Positions 1 to 10,327 of a DNA stretch of 64,000 nt are shown here, one piece after another. The stretch's first letter is position 1. Each line of letters begins with the position of its first letter. The notes beneath the pieces were generated by a model. It searched no databases and was not told the origin of the DNA. It saw nothing but the letters and a program-made list of their open reading frames with translations. This DNA comes from Epithemia pelagica (lineage: Eukaryota > Bacillariophyta > Bacillariophyceae > Surirellales > Surirellaceae): assembly GCA_946965045.2 (NCBI GenBank), contig OX337235.1, positions 1,488,001-1,552,000 on the forward strand. Reading direction: 5' to 3'. The position numbers and the translations under genes were made by a program.

Positions 1-305
1 GAAACGAGCGCACGAGCCAACATGGCGGACGCCTTGTTTTTGGGCTGATCCATATCAATGGCGGCCCTTCCAAAGAATTCTTCCTTCTCCTCGGGCGAAG
101 AGATGCACATAATGTCTGCCTTTTTCAGCAAGCGATTTGCCAGTGTCACATCTTCGTATTCGGCTGGATCTGTTGTATCAATACTCCCGCAAAAGGTCTT
201 TTCCAGAATGGCCGAGCCCGGAAAACTCTTGTACTTCTCTTTATCACTAATCGAGATTTTCCGGGGGGTCTCTTCTTGCAATTCAGCCGATGGTTGATTT
301 CCCAT
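1..305 (-). CDS. N-terminal part of an unknown protein, possibly N-myristoylated; runs off the left edge
   Basis: An open frame on the minus strand starts at the ATG at 305-303 and continues without a stop to position 1, giving about 101 residues of N-terminus. The protein begins MGNQPS, which fits the N-myristoylation consensus (Gly2 and Ser6). It is hydrophilic and charged, with no signal peptide or membrane segment. I do not recognise the family. The rest of the gene lies outside the window. The alternative frame that starts a few bases upstream stops early and looks less protein-like. Confidence 0.55.
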   Translation of the reverse strand, partial: MGNQPSAELQEETPRKISISDKEKYKSFPGSAILEKTFCGSIDTTDPAEYEDVTLANRLLKKADIMCISSPEEKEEFFGRAAIDMDQPKNKASAMLARALV

Positions 306-1973
306 GATGATGATGATGTGGTAATTTCCAAACTATCAAAATAATTCTAAAACCAACGCAGTGAGTCAACACAATGGAGATAATGGGGGATCGAGGCAAG
401 TTGCTGTGTTGATTGTTCGAGGTTGCGATACAGGTGCTGGTACCCCGATGCTGCCGCTGCTACTGCTTCTTTGCAGCAGAGACAAAGGAAACAAAATTGC
501 CTCAAAGTTGCTGTCAAAGGTAGAGAGATGGGTCTTTCTCTCCACGACAACAACAACGACAACAATCACCCTCCTCCTGTTGTTCCAAAGGAAGACGCAC
601 TGTTTGTTGTACAAGTCTTAAATCTTCTTGAGCACGTCCAATGATGGTGTAGGTGAATCTTGAGATTGATGATCCAAAGGTGCACACACTCGGAGGACAA
701 CGACAAGAGTCAAACAGAAAAAAAAGAGATGAGAGAGCGCTCGACCTTTTTCGCGCCTTGACGTTCGTCGCCGTTCCGGCTATGGGCCGAGCGCGAGTAG
801 GTTTTCGGCTCGGTAGTCTTTCACCAGCAAAGTAAAATGATCGCGCCGGGTGAGACGGGTGTTTTGCGAGCCGTCAGTCGTGAAGTCCACTTAGAGCGCC
901 AAATTTAGTGAGCGTTGAAGATCCGACGAATCTCGCCACGCGCGGATAAGGAAAGTTTATGTAGATGCGCGTGCTCGACGACGAGCGACGAACGGACAGC
1001 GCCAGGCGCAACGTCCCAACTGGAGCACAGCAGTACTATGTCCAGATTCTCTGTAGCCTGGAGAGTAGAATTTGAGGCGGTCGCTTGTCTACCGGAATTG
1101 CAGTCCCGGACAACCGCAATCACGAATATAGTAACCAATTGTAGCGCTATGTAGTCTACCATCACAACTTGACAGCTCCTCTATCTCGGTTCTACTTCTC
1201 TAGAGAGGCGTGCATTGTTTGGATGTATGCTTTTCAATTACCAAACCGAATATCAACTATGGCTCTGTGGAATTGACGATTTCAAATATGTTTGACGGGG
1301 GACCGGCGAAGGGTGGAAGCAAGATAAGACCTGGTTCTCAACCCTTTCGCACCCAAATAGACTTGTGTAGGGAGGCAAGAAGTCTTTGGGGCAGCGGTGA
1401 TCCGTAAACATTCCTGAAATATGGCATCAAGGAGATGTGGACTTTTTTATAGGAGTAGCTATTGGATTAAAAGTTCTAGGATGTGTTTTCGTCGCATGCC
1501 GTCGTGTGAACAACAAAGTCTTCCATCAATGGATGCCCAGACACCCTCGTCCCGCCACAAATGTGAGATTTTAACGACGCTTCTGTCCAATGGTGTCTGT
1601 CCACATTTGGCTAAACCAACATCCTTTAGTATGCACCTCCCATCCATGGACATGCCGGGTAGCAAGCAAATTCGTGCCTACCGATACTCCAAGTACGTAT
1701 CCATCGTGATGGCGCACCCGTGACTGGTGATTCCCTCCCAAAAAATGAGGCTCAACGGTCCAATTCGTGCAAGGTGTCACAGCATCTTTTAGGGTCGCAC
1801 CCTTGCGAAACGACTGTTTGTTCTTGACAAAACGGTCCCGAGGTGCTCCGTTCGTGCCGAAGGACTCCATGTACAAGAGCAAGAGATTTCGACGACAAGG
1901 CAAAAAACAAACGAGGTGACAACCTGTGGTTCATGCCATAATCATACCATCTTGTTCCAAGCAACGAGCCACG
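306..1973. other. Gene-poor interval
   Basis: About 1.7 kb between the left-edge gene (read leftward) and the four-helix gene at 1974 (read rightward). Only short open frames with low-complexity translations are present, including the polyvaline/polythreonine readings of a CAA/CCT-rich stretch near 540-590. I see no RNA gene or convincing repeat. It presumably holds both promoters. Confidence 0.5.
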
Positions 1974-3389
1974 ATGGATCCAGAAGGAAGCAAAAACAGC
2001 ACCACAAGCATGGAACACGAGTCCGTCGACGACAAGAAGATGATTTCTGGAAACGCCATTTGGACCTACCGGAAACCCATTTTTACGGCCATTGTAATTC
2101 CCAAAAAGGACGCCGGTACCACAACGGATGAAAAGGCGGTTCCCCTGCTTGCTGCCACCGACAAGGAGTTGGCAGTGAACGACAAGCTCACCGAAGACGA
2201 CGCTTCCACCCGTGAAGAACGAGATCAATGGCTGTTTTCTTCCTTGTACAAGTACAGTCTCGTGTTTGGTTTGGTCATCGGCTGCTTTATTCAATCCAGC
2301 TCTTTGGGAGCAAATTACATTTTGATGATCTTGTTTCGCCGTGATTCTCGTGAAATGGCACAGCACCAAAGTGCTATTGTTACCTTTAGTTTGGGATGGT
2401 CTTTCTTGACAAGCTTGATGGGCATTCTCATGCTCCTCATTCTCCGTTCTCTGGTGGCTTCGGCCGCTCGAGGTTTGAACCAAAACAATGTCCTGGCCGG
2501 TCGTCCTACTGTCTTTTCCAACACTCAACAGTCGCTTGTCGCCTTTTTGGAGTTTCCCTTTGCCTTTGGTGCCTTGGCAGGAGTCTGCCTTTCTTGGGCT
2601 GCCATTGACATCACCTTGGGTCTTCGAAGCCATGCCTACAACTCTCTGTACACGTTGGCATTTGCCTACGTCGGCAAGGTTGTCTTTGAAGCATTCTCAC
2701 CCAAGACGCCTTTGGAGAAAGATGACGAAGAGGACGAACTTAACACAGAAGAGCTTATCAAAGCTTCTAGAAAAGAATCTGAAGATATGGGTGTCGAGAT
2801 CAACAACGAATTCAAGGTCAAGGGCTTGTTAACAGGTCTCTTGGTTGGTTTCTTTATCCAATTCAGTTCTCTTGGTGCAAGCTTCCTTATTGATGCGTTG
2901 GCTCGTGGTACAGATGCAGCACCAATGATGCTGACAAAACAACGGCTGTTGTTTTTCTCTTTGGGGTGGTCTTTTGTTTTTGGAACCATGGGTGTGGCAA
3001 TCCTTCTTCTTCTTCGTTTCTTGGTCGGGATTGTATGTGATCGCATTTTGTGCGAGACTCATGAGTCCGAAGACGAACTGGAAGACGAGGAAGAAGAAAC
3101 GGTGGACCGTTGGTCCATGAGTCTCGAATTCTTCTTTGCTGTCGGATGTCTGGTCGGAGTCAATGTGGCATGGTTGATCACGGACCTAGGATTGGGATTG
3201 AACGCCCTCGTCTGGAGGTCACTTGGTACTCTGGCCGTCGCCGCAGTCTGGTGCTGTATCTTGGCCCATAGCTTTGGATTCGAAACGGTGATTTACAACG
3301 CCCCCTTTACCAGCCGCCGTGGCCGTCGTCGTGGAAAGAAGGTGACCAAAGCCACCCAAACCACGCAAGAAGGCTTCTTGATTGTGTAG
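1974..3389 (+). CDS. Multi-pass membrane protein made of two copies of a four-helix unit (family not recognised)
   Basis: 471 residues from the ATG at 1974, which has an A at -3 and G at +4; the frame is open further upstream only from a GTG. An acidic N-terminal tail of about 85 residues is followed by two homologous halves. Each has four predicted helices: one with GxxxGxxxQxSSLGA, one with FSLGWSF, one with LEFxFAxGxLxGV followed by W and D and ending LGL, and a shorter fourth helix. An acidic loop (DDEEDELNTEE) joins the halves, and a second acidic loop (EDELEDEEEE) lies inside the second half. The C-terminus is basic. Relatives are at 23162 (one unit) and 33134 (two diverged units). An internal duplication is typical of transporters and channels, but no known family signature is visible, so function is open. 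Confidence 0.85.
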   Translation: MDPEGSKNSTTSMEHESVDDKKMISGNAIWTYRKPIFTAIVIPKKDAGTTTDEKAVPLLAATDKELAVNDKLTEDDASTREERDQWLFSSLYKYSLVFGLVIGCFIQSSSLGANYILMILFRRDSREMAQHQSAIVTFSLGWSFLTSLMGILMLLILRSLVASAARGLNQNNVLAGRPTVFSNTQQSLVAFLEFPFAFGALAGVCLSWAAIDITLGLRSHAYNSLYTLAFAYVGKVVFEAFSPKTPLEKDDEEDELNTEELIKASRKESEDMGVEINNEFKVKGLLTGLLVGFFIQFSSLGASFLIDALARGTDAAPMMLTKQRLLFFSLGWSFVFGTMGVAILLLLRFLVGIVCDRILCETHESEDELEDEEEETVDRWSMSLEFFFAVGCLVGVNVAWLITDLGLGLNALVWRSLGTLAVAAVWCCILAHSFGFETVIYNAPFTSRRGRRRGKKVTKATQTTQEGFLIV

Positions 3390-3904
3390 ATCCGAAACAA
3401 ACGTGTTTGTCATTTTGCCTAAGCATGGTCTCGCCACAAAAAACAATACACAAGACAAGGAATTATCTTGATTCAGAAGCCCGTATACAACCACTGACAA
3501 TGGGCCTGTCTGTCTCCACCTTGTCCACGTGTGTTTGTATACACAACAAATTCCAGAACACCAACAATACTCGAGGGGCTTGTCACCGCTGCTCCATCCA
3601 TGGGAGCAGGATTCGATAAAATAGAAAACCACTGATTCATGTAAATTGGCAACTTGGTCGCTTGTCTTGTGTACAAGATTGTAGATCCATCCAGTAAAGA
3701 TACTCGGCGGTTGTCGCCTTTCGTTTTGTTGTTGGAACAATTCAGTTGTCCCATGCCCCGGATCGTTCCTCCATGCTGAGTTTAACCATTTGATGACGAG
3801 AATGTGCGCTTGGTTCAATGATTGCTTTCAGTACGTCGTTTCAACACACCCAATAGCTAGCTCCATGTAACCAGACAGGTACCGATCCTTGGTGATGTTT
3901 GTCT
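3390..3904. other. 3' intergenic region between convergent genes
   Basis: 515 bp between the stops of the four-helix gene (plus) and fabI (minus). It should hold both 3' untranslated regions. I see no open frame that looks coding and no repeat. Confidence 0.5.
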
Positions 3905-5059
3905 CTACGAGGACGGGAGATTGATTGGAACCATGCTGGAAAAGCCGCCATCCACATAGACAATTTGACCCGTCATGGCCGGATTGAGTGTCAGGTGGAC
4001 GACGGTGTGTGCCACTTCGTCGGCCGTGACGGAGCGTCCCAAGGGACTATGGTCGGCCACGACTTGTTGGAGGTGCGCAAACTGGGCAATTCCACCCCGC
4101 GCCGACAGGGTAGCAATGGGACCCGCGGACACGGCATTGACACGCAAACGATACGATGGACGAGGAGAAAAAGGACTGGTGGTTGTTGTATCCATGGGGT
4201 CCTGGTGGTGGTGCTGGTTGGCCCCAAACTCCAAGGCCATGCCTCGTACCAAGGCTTCCAAGGCCGCCTTGGCCGGTCCCATGACATGATAGGGATACAC
4301 GGCTCGAACGGCGCCGAGATAGGAGAGGGCCGTCAGGGAGGCCTCGAGGGCCAGAGGCAATTGGTGTTGTGCCGCCGCCTCGAGGGCACATTGAGCCGTC
4401 TTCAAAAAGGAATAGGCCGAGACATGCTGGGCCTCCTGAAAGACATTCCAGGAAACGTGTCGCAAAGACTGAGTCAAGTCTCCATGCGCAATGCAATGCA
4501 CAATGGCTTGAATCTCTACAGTATCTTGCGTGGGAGTGGTCGCTTCGGATGTGACAGGCTCGTTTGGGAGACGGTCCAACACACTGGGTATCTGTTGCGA
4601 GAAGAGGAGCGGCAAGTCGGTTTGCACGTTGCAATTCACATGTCCTAGTATTTGACCATGATTCTCCTTGTTGTTGTTATTGTCGTCGCTGTTGTTGTTG
4701 TGCGTTTGGATGAGAGATTGCACCTTGTCGTGAAATCGATCTTGATGCGTGACAATGACATGATAGTTTTGACGCAACAAGGCCTTGACACACGACCATG
4801 CAATGGATCGTTGATTGGCCACGCCGAGGACAATTGCCACCTTGCGTTTGTGGTTGTGGGCTGTGGTGTCATTCGTGGTTGTGTGCGAGTGTACTGTGGT
4901 TGTGTCGTTGGCAAACGTTCGTAGCCACAGTGCTTTTGTGGGGAGACTGGTTGTGGTCCCTGATCGCAATATACGACACGGATGCGCGTTCGATTGTTGT
5001 GCCAAGGTGCGAAGCACCAAACGAGATGGAACGACTGCCATTGATGCACCTTTCATCAT
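3905..5059 (-). CDS. fabI: Enoyl-[acyl-carrier-protein] reductase (FabI type), organelle-targeted
   Basis: 384 residues from the ATG at 5059; an in-frame ATG at 5092 would add 11. It is a short-chain dehydrogenase/reductase that reduces trans-2-enoyl-ACP with NADH in type II fatty-acid synthesis. The FabI nucleotide-binding motif GVANQRSIAW follows the presequence. The catalytic region has the FabI arrangement: Tyr in SYLGA, then Tyr and Lys in YHVMGPAK with Y-x6-K spacing. The C-terminus has GQIVYVDGG. Two low-complexity insertions (Asn/Asp-rich and His/Thr-rich) are unusual for FabI. The first ~65 residues are rich in Arg, Ser, Thr and Ala, with no acid before FAND and no clear hydrophobic signal peptide, which looks more mitochondrial than diatom-plastid. 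Family assignment is firm; the compartment is inference. Confidence 0.93.
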   Translation of the reverse strand: MMKGASMAVVPSRLVLRTLAQQSNAHPCRILRSGTTTSLPTKALWLRTFANDTTTVHSHTTTNDTTAHNHKRKVAIVLGVANQRSIAWSCVKALLRQNYHVIVTHQDRFHDKVQSLIQTHNNNSDDNNNNKENHGQILGHVNCNVQTDLPLLFSQQIPSVLDRLPNEPVTSEATTPTQDTVEIQAIVHCIAHGDLTQSLRHVSWNVFQEAQHVSAYSFLKTAQCALEAAAQHQLPLALEASLTALSYLGAVRAVYPYHVMGPAKAALEALVRGMALEFGANQHHHQDPMDTTTTSPFSPRPSYRLRVNAVSAGPIATLSARGGIAQFAHLQQVVADHSPLGRSVTADEVAHTVVHLTLNPAMTGQIVYVDGGFSSMVPINLPSS

Positions 5060-6114
5060 GGTTTCTTTGGTTGGATGAAAAATGAACCACATCGTGAGAG
5101 CCCCGGGGCAGTCTACAGTCCGATCCACGGACAGACAGAGGATGGACACGTGCGACCCTCCAAGACCAAAGCGCGCCGGGACTCCAAGGTCGTTGCGGCT
5201 TTGGTTGGTCCTGTTTGGGGTGTCGAATGTTTGTCACATGGGACCATTCTGCCAGAAAGCAATGCAGGACCTGGACGAAATGCACTCTCCATCGTCTTGA
5301 GAAGAATTTCTTCTATTGAGATTTGATGAAACAAGAGCCCAGTAATCTAGAAATTGCCAATGCCGTTGTGTCTTGTCTGGTCCCGGACTGGAACAATGCC
5401 GCGAACTGTAGGCATCTTGTTCTGCAAGTAACCGGGCACGACTGAATCTTTCAGTCGTGAAGCCAACGTGACCGTCAGAGGCTTATGCATAAGTTGCTTG
5501 CTGGCGTGCATGAATTGTACCTGCGACACATGGCTCGCGCGTACGAATTACGTTTGGGTATTAATCGATTTTCCTGGATTCCCCCAAAAGGGTACACTAC
5601 ATATAAATTAGTGCACGTGCCTGTACAAGCCTGGGTTAGTTATGGCTCTTCCGTTCTCTTGTTTTTGGTCTGGTTTTTCAGTTGGGGGTGTGGGTTTGCT
5701 CCATCATTCCTTGCTATTGTGTGGTTGGTCGGCCGCGGTGCCGCATCCGACGGGGCCAGCAAGTGCGAGTTGCCTCCTTTGTTGGTATTCTCACTTGACT
5801 GCAGTGTGTGTTTAACCAAGAATGTATACTCAAGTTGCAACAACCACCAACACAACAATTTTGTGATCAAGTCTCGGATCACACACACAAGAGGAAGGCT
5901 TCAAAGAGGTGCCCTCTCGTTCTTCATCGGTTCCTATCAACACCAACAAGCAACTTGGTTGTTGTTGTTGCAATCAGCACTCTCTGGTTTCACAATTTCT
6001 CAGGTTGTTGTTGGTATTGGTGACCACAGGATCGTTGTGAACGACTGTGGGTGAACGTTCTCTGTATCTTCTACTTTTGATTCGTCTGGATTGACAATCA
6101 TCATCATAAGTATC
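5060..6114. other. Divergent intergenic region (fabI / FG-GAP gene)
   Basis: About 1 kb separating the two divergent genes. A 189-codon ATG frame (5485-6054) crosses it, but its translation is low in protein character and matches nothing I know. A TATA-like catataaat lies near 5600. Both promoters should be here; no further element is recognisable. Confidence 0.4.
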
Positions 6115-9100
6115 ATGTTGCCCTTTTTTCGTCCAGATCCAGCCTGGCAACGTCGCAAACGGCGATCGGCGGCTACCGAACAAGAAGGAGAAGCATCTGC
6201 CGCTGAGACAAGAGACTCCTCGGCTGCAGTGGTAGAAGAGGGTGGCCATGCTCCTCTGAACATGACGGCTCGGAGTGGTCGCACCCACGGTGCCGCGGTG
6301 GTCAAGATGCGCACCTTTGGCAGTACGACCGAGGACAGTGACAGTTATCCTCCCAGTGCCACTCCTTCTTCTCCAGTCGGAGAGGAAGGAGGAGAAAGGA
6401 GGGCAGGATCCCCCGATGCATCTTCGGCATTGCTGTACTTTGATCCCTTGACGATGACGAATAATGCCCGGGAAATGGTGGAGGGCGATGAAGGACCCTT
6501 GCGGAACGATGCCATAGAACCACAAGCCACCAATCACACCAACAGCAACAACACGTATTCACCCTCCGACATTACAGCGGCACAATTGGAATGGTTGAGT
6601 CATCCATCGGGGAGTGCCGATCCGACCAGCAGTGCCACAAGTTCGTCTCTTCCCGTGCCGCAACAGCAGCAACAACCACCACCCCAACGACCCACGACAC
6701 CCTTGGTTCGCAACACCAGTGGCAACAGTCCTCCACCACCGCCGCCATTGGAGACGACGGTTCCCCTTTCGCCGTCTCAAGTCGGACCGTCCTTTCCCAT
6801 GGTCATTCCTCCTCATCAAGTCGAAGATGAAACCATTGTCAACAGTGCCTTGGCCGAAGCCTGGTTTGCCCGACGACGAGACATGCGGTTGCAACAAATG
6901 ATGGCGTACAATCCAGCGACTGGATCCTACACACCTCCCAGCACGACCAACAACAACAGCAACCACAACGTCCTGCCGCCCTCCTCGTCCTCCCTCATGA
7001 TGATGGATCCACGAACCGGAGGATTTCAACAACAGCAACAACAACAACAACAAGGAGGTGCCCAACCACCATCGCCTCAGCATCATCATCATCATCAAGC
7101 CGTACTGGTAGGTCCAGTGGATGTCGATAGTGGCATCTTGGTGGAAGCGCAACCAGCTCCCACGGCCCAAGCCGTCATGTTACGGAATCCCTTTGATCCT
7201 GCACAAAATCCTCCATCTCCCATGCATCATCAGTTTGTCTCCTCCATGCATCATCATCATCAGGGCCCATTTGTGGACAATTCCGATTCGGCCACGGTGG
7301 TCTCCAAACCCAATTCCTTGGCGTCCGCCACAACCTCGGATATGACACCCATTGCGTCCAATGTCCAATTCCCGACCCACCCCAAGTATGCCGCCAGTAT
7401 GAATAGCAGTTATGCCGCCAGCAGCAGCAGTGTCGCCTACAGTTATCCGGTCCATCCACGACCATCCGTGGCACCCGAAAATGCGCAGGCATCCTCGTCC
7501 ACTACCACCAAGGGCTTTTGGGCCGTCTGTTGCGGCAATCCTTCGTCGTCATCGTCCAACGATCGCAACAGTTGCAAAGGATTCTTGGATGTCCGTACCT
7601 ATCATGGCAAATTGGCCATTTTGCTGGTAACTGTCTTGGTCCTGGCCATTGCTACCATGGTGGTGTCTGCCACCATGACCTTTCAAGGCAACAAGTCAGG
7701 CTCGAGCCAAGCCTCGTCCGTACAAGGACAAGGAGGCGATGGTACAGTCCCCACCGCTGCACCATCCATTCTGGTGATTCCCAGCACAATGGCACCCTCA
7801 CCCGAACCCACTGCGTCTCCTACAACCGCTGCACCGACACGAGGACCCACACTGGCTCCGACAGTGCCACCCATGGTCGGACCGACCGTGTCTCCCACGA
7901 CGGCGGCACCATCCCCGGCACCGACGACTGCCGCACCCGTGCCCACGCATAGCCCCACGGCACGACCCACCGATTCCTTGGATGAGTTTGACTTGCCTCG
8001 CGTGGCCACTATTCCGGGTCCCGATCGAGGATCGCATTTTGGCAGTTCCGTGGCCTTGTCCACCGATGGACGAGTCTTGGCCGTGGGAGCACCCGAATAC
8101 ATGGGACGACGAGGGGAAGTCCGCGTCTTTTTATCCGAAGAAGACAATGACGAATGGGAAATTCTGGCCATTTTGCAGGGAGATTTGTTGGTCGAAACCT
8201 TTGGAGTCGATGTGGCGCTCTCTCGAGATGGATCTATCTTGGCCGTGGGAGCACCGGGTATTAATGGCACGGTGTATACCTTTGCCTTTAATCCCAGCAA
8301 CGATTTAACGACCCGATATGTTCCCATTAGTCATATCCGAAATGACGAACCCTCGTCTGCCTTTGGTGAATCCGTCGCCCTGTCCGAAGATGGCTTTCGT
8401 CTTGTGGTGGGGGCTCCCTACAGCAGTACAGACGTGGGAATTCTCAATGGACAAGTACGAGTCTATGAACTCGATGGTGATAATTGGGAACCCATGGGAG
8501 ATTCCTTGGAAGGAGATACCACCTATGATTGGCTGGGAGCCGCGGTGGATATTTCTGGAGATGGAAGCATGGTCGTCGCTAGTGCTCCTCGCAATCGATC
8601 CAAAAAGGGTTATGTCCGCACCTGGACGTGGGATGGCGTGGGTATGTGGAATCAGACTGGACCGGACATTACCAACAATGTTCGACCGGCCTTTTCGACG
8701 GACCGCTTTGGGCATTCCATTGCCCTGAGTGTCAGTCCGGACACGAAACGACCGCGAGTAGCCATTGGCAGTCCGTGGAAAATTGTCTCGGCCATGCGCA
8801 ATGCCGGCGTGACGCTCGTGTACGAATTCAACGACACGCAATGGAATCCACTGGGTGAACCCGTGACCGAATCGCCCGCGGCCTTGAATATGGAAAATGG
8901 CAATGCCGTTGATTTGGAAGGTGGTATTTTGGTCGTGGGTATTCCGGGATACAATAGTACAGGCGCCGTCGCCCTGTATCGATATTTGGACGGTGAATGG
9001 GTCAAACGGTCGGAACTCATTGAAGGTGATGTAGAAGGAGATGACTTTGGTGTCTCCCTTGCGACTCGAAGAATTCCCGAAACCGATGGCTTTGCCTTGT

Positions 9101-9171
9101 TGGTAGGAGCACTGATGCATGGCAATAACGGGGATGGATCCGTCATGTCCTATGTCAAAGAAGACACATAA
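6115..9171 (+). CDS. Type II membrane protein with Pro/Thr-rich stalk and FG-GAP beta-propeller repeats
   Basis: 1018 residues from the first ATG at 6115 (the longer frame starts at a TTG). Residues 1-495 are a disordered cytosolic region rich in Ser, Pro, Gln and His, with CAA and CAT triplet runs. A single hydrophobic segment follows at about 499-520 (LVTVLVLAIATMVVSA). Next is a Pro/Thr/Ala stalk with repeated APT and SPT units (about 545-620). The ectodomain from about 629 to the end carries repeats of the form FGSSVALSxDGxxLAVGAP followed by GxVRVF or GQVRVYEL, the FG-GAP/integrin-alpha propeller pattern. Proteins with this layout are common in diatoms and are presumed to be cell-surface or wall-facing; ligand unknown. 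No introns needed. Confidence 0.85.
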   Translation: MLPFFRPDPAWQRRKRRSAATEQEGEASAAETRDSSAAVVEEGGHAPLNMTARSGRTHGAAVVKMRTFGSTTEDSDSYPPSATPSSPVGEEGGERRAGSPDASSALLYFDPLTMTNNAREMVEGDEGPLRNDAIEPQATNHTNSNNTYSPSDITAAQLEWLSHPSGSADPTSSATSSSLPVPQQQQQPPPQRPTTPLVRNTSGNSPPPPPPLETTVPLSPSQVGPSFPMVIPPHQVEDETIVNSALAEAWFARRRDMRLQQMMAYNPATGSYTPPSTTNNNSNHNVLPPSSSSLMMMDPRTGGFQQQQQQQQQGGAQPPSPQHHHHHQAVLVGPVDVDSGILVEAQPAPTAQAVMLRNPFDPAQNPPSPMHHQFVSSMHHHHQGPFVDNSDSATVVSKPNSLASATTSDMTPIASNVQFPTHPKYAASMNSSYAASSSSVAYSYPVHPRPSVAPENAQASSSTTTKGFWAVCCGNPSSSSSNDRNSCKGFLDVRTYHGKLAILLVTVLVLAIATMVVSATMTFQGNKSGSSQASSVQGQGGDGTVPTAAPSILVIPSTMAPSPEPTASPTTAAPTRGPTLAPTVPPMVGPTVSPTTAAPSPAPTTAAPVPTHSPTARPTDSLDEFDLPRVATIPGPDRGSHFGSSVALSTDGRVLAVGAPEYMGRRGEVRVFLSEEDNDEWEILAILQGDLLVETFGVDVALSRDGSILAVGAPGINGTVYTFAFNPSNDLTTRYVPISHIRNDEPSSAFGESVALSEDGFRLVVGAPYSSTDVGILNGQVRVYELDGDNWEPMGDSLEGDTTYDWLGAAVDISGDGSMVVASAPRNRSKKGYVRTWTWDGVGMWNQTGPDITNNVRPAFSTDRFGHSIALSVSPDTKRPRVAIGSPWKIVSAMRNAGVTLVYEFNDTQWNPLGEPVTESPAALNMENGNAVDLEGGILVVGIPGYNSTGAVALYRYLDGEWVKRSELIEGDVEGDDFGVSLATRRIPETDGFALLVGALMHGNNGDGSVMSYVKEDT

Positions 9172-9172
9172 T

Positions 9173-9382
9173 CCATGAATGATATTCGGGCTGATTGATC
9201 CCTTCGACTCCTCCGTCTCTGCTACCATTGGATTTCTAAACGTTTGTGTATAGTAACTAGCGTTTAGTATAATAGATGTGCTTTTATACATTCGATTTTG
9301 GTTAATCCTTTATCCATGATATTCTGGCTGATTGATCCCTTCGACCCCTCCATCTCTGCTACCATTGGATTTCTAAACGTTT
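9173..9382. repeat. Two direct copies of a ~70 bp repeat after the FG-GAP gene
   Basis: The stretch ending in ctaccattggatttctaaac occurs at about 9173-9245 and again at about 9313-9382 with a few differences. A third copy in inverted orientation is at about 20070-20165, where the match extends into the neighbouring sequence up to about 9300. The repeat starts two bases after the FG-GAP stop codon, so it lies in that gene's 3' region. It is followed by a short GA-rich microsatellite (about 9385-9408). Confidence 0.75.
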
Positions 9383-9479
9383 ATAGGAGAGAGGAGAGAG
9401 GAGAGAGCAGTAAACAACATCGTATTCTTCTTCTCTCTGTCTTGTGTCATGTATTCCGGTGACTCCTGAATTGGTTTGT

Positions 9480-10327
9480 GGGGTAGGTGAGGAGGGTTCC
9501 CCCATTACTGGTACACTTCATCCTATATAGACTGCGTATCCGGAACCAGGTGACATCATCAGTTCCCCCAACATCGAAGTTCCCCCTGGTGTAGATACTT
9601 CCGAATCAGGGTCGGCAATTTTGCTCTAATGTGCTCTCACAAAAACACAAACTTGTAAAACGAAAAAGCCAACAAACACAAACAAAAGAAAATTGAAAAG
9701 CATCCTTCCAGACTTGATCTCTGATACAATGAAGCTATTGAAACGTATGCTACGAAAAAACGACGATGGAACGAGCAAGTCGGGCAAGAAGACGAAAAAT
9801 ATTCGAAAAACGACCAGTACTACACCAAGTCGATCCGCCACAACGCGAGTGATTCATTATCCCGTCAAGAAAACCACCAAATCAACATCTACAGCTCGAA
9901 GTACAGGAGGAGGTGGATTCTTTGGTGGTGGGCTCTTTTCGGGTGGTAGTGGAGGATGTAGTCACACGTACAGCAGTGGTGGTGGTGGATGTGGGGGAGG
10001 CGGTGGTGGCGGTGGAGGAGCGGGAGGATGTGGCGGAGGTGGTGGTGGCGGCGGCGGTGGAGGAGGGGGAGGATGCGGTGGTGGAGGTGGTGGAGGATGT
10101 GACTAGTACCATCGTACGACGAGCAAAATGACTGAATGGGGATCAGCAGCAAAAAACCTCCGCCCCACGTTGGTTTGACATACATGACCATAACTTGTAG
10201 AAACCTTTCCACATGAGAGAATTCCTCTTTACTACCTCGCCCCACTTTCGCTCTATACCATAGCTCCGCCATGAGAATTTGAAGTTGCAACATGCGTACG
10301 TTTCATGACAAGGGCTTCTAGCATATT
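9480..10327 (+). repeat. Left arm of a ~0.9 kb inverted repeat
   Basis: This segment matches, in inverted orientation, 20170-21050. It covers an upstream region (ggtgacatcatc and gttccccc blocks), the whole glycine-rich gene, and about 220 bp downstream up to the common sequence near 10320. Differences are point changes, small indels and length changes in the glycine codon runs. The arms are about 9.8 kb apart and enclose the PqiA-like gene and VPS41. Confidence 0.85.
9729..10106 (+). CDS. Glycine/cysteine-rich low-complexity protein (left-arm copy)
   Basis: 125 residues from the ATG at 9729. The N-terminal half is strongly basic (MKLLKRMLRKNDDGTSK, then a Lys/Thr/Ser-rich stretch). The C-terminal half is almost all glycine broken by single cysteines, and it ends GCD. 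There is no signal peptide. The near-identical right-arm copy on the other strand keeps the frame and the basic N-terminus while the glycine runs differ in length. That suggests both are real genes evolving by codon slippage. Function is unknown; a silica-, wall- or nucleic-acid-associated role would only be a guess. Confidence 0.65.
   Translation: MKLLKRMLRKNDDGTSKSGKKTKNIRKTTSTTPSRSATTRVIHYPVKKTTKSTSTARSTGGGGFFGGGLFSGGSGGCSHTYSSGGGGCGGGGGGGGGAGGCGGGGGGGGGGGGGGCGGGGGGGCD

Noticed and set aside
1752-2633. 293-codon open frame on the minus strand
   Set aside because: Antisense to the four-helix gene at 1974, whose helices and internal repeat are clear; the minus reading has no domain and no good start.
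3899-4648. 249-codon plus-strand frame
   Set aside because: Antisense to fabI, which has full catalytic motifs.
5485-6054. 189-codon ATG frame between fabI and the FG-GAP gene
   Set aside because: Translation has no recognisable domain and is interspersed with low-complexity CAA-derived residues; lies in a region expected to hold two promoters.
8305-9291. 328-codon minus-strand frame
   Set aside because: Antisense to the FG-GAP repeats; its apparent repeats are shadows of those.
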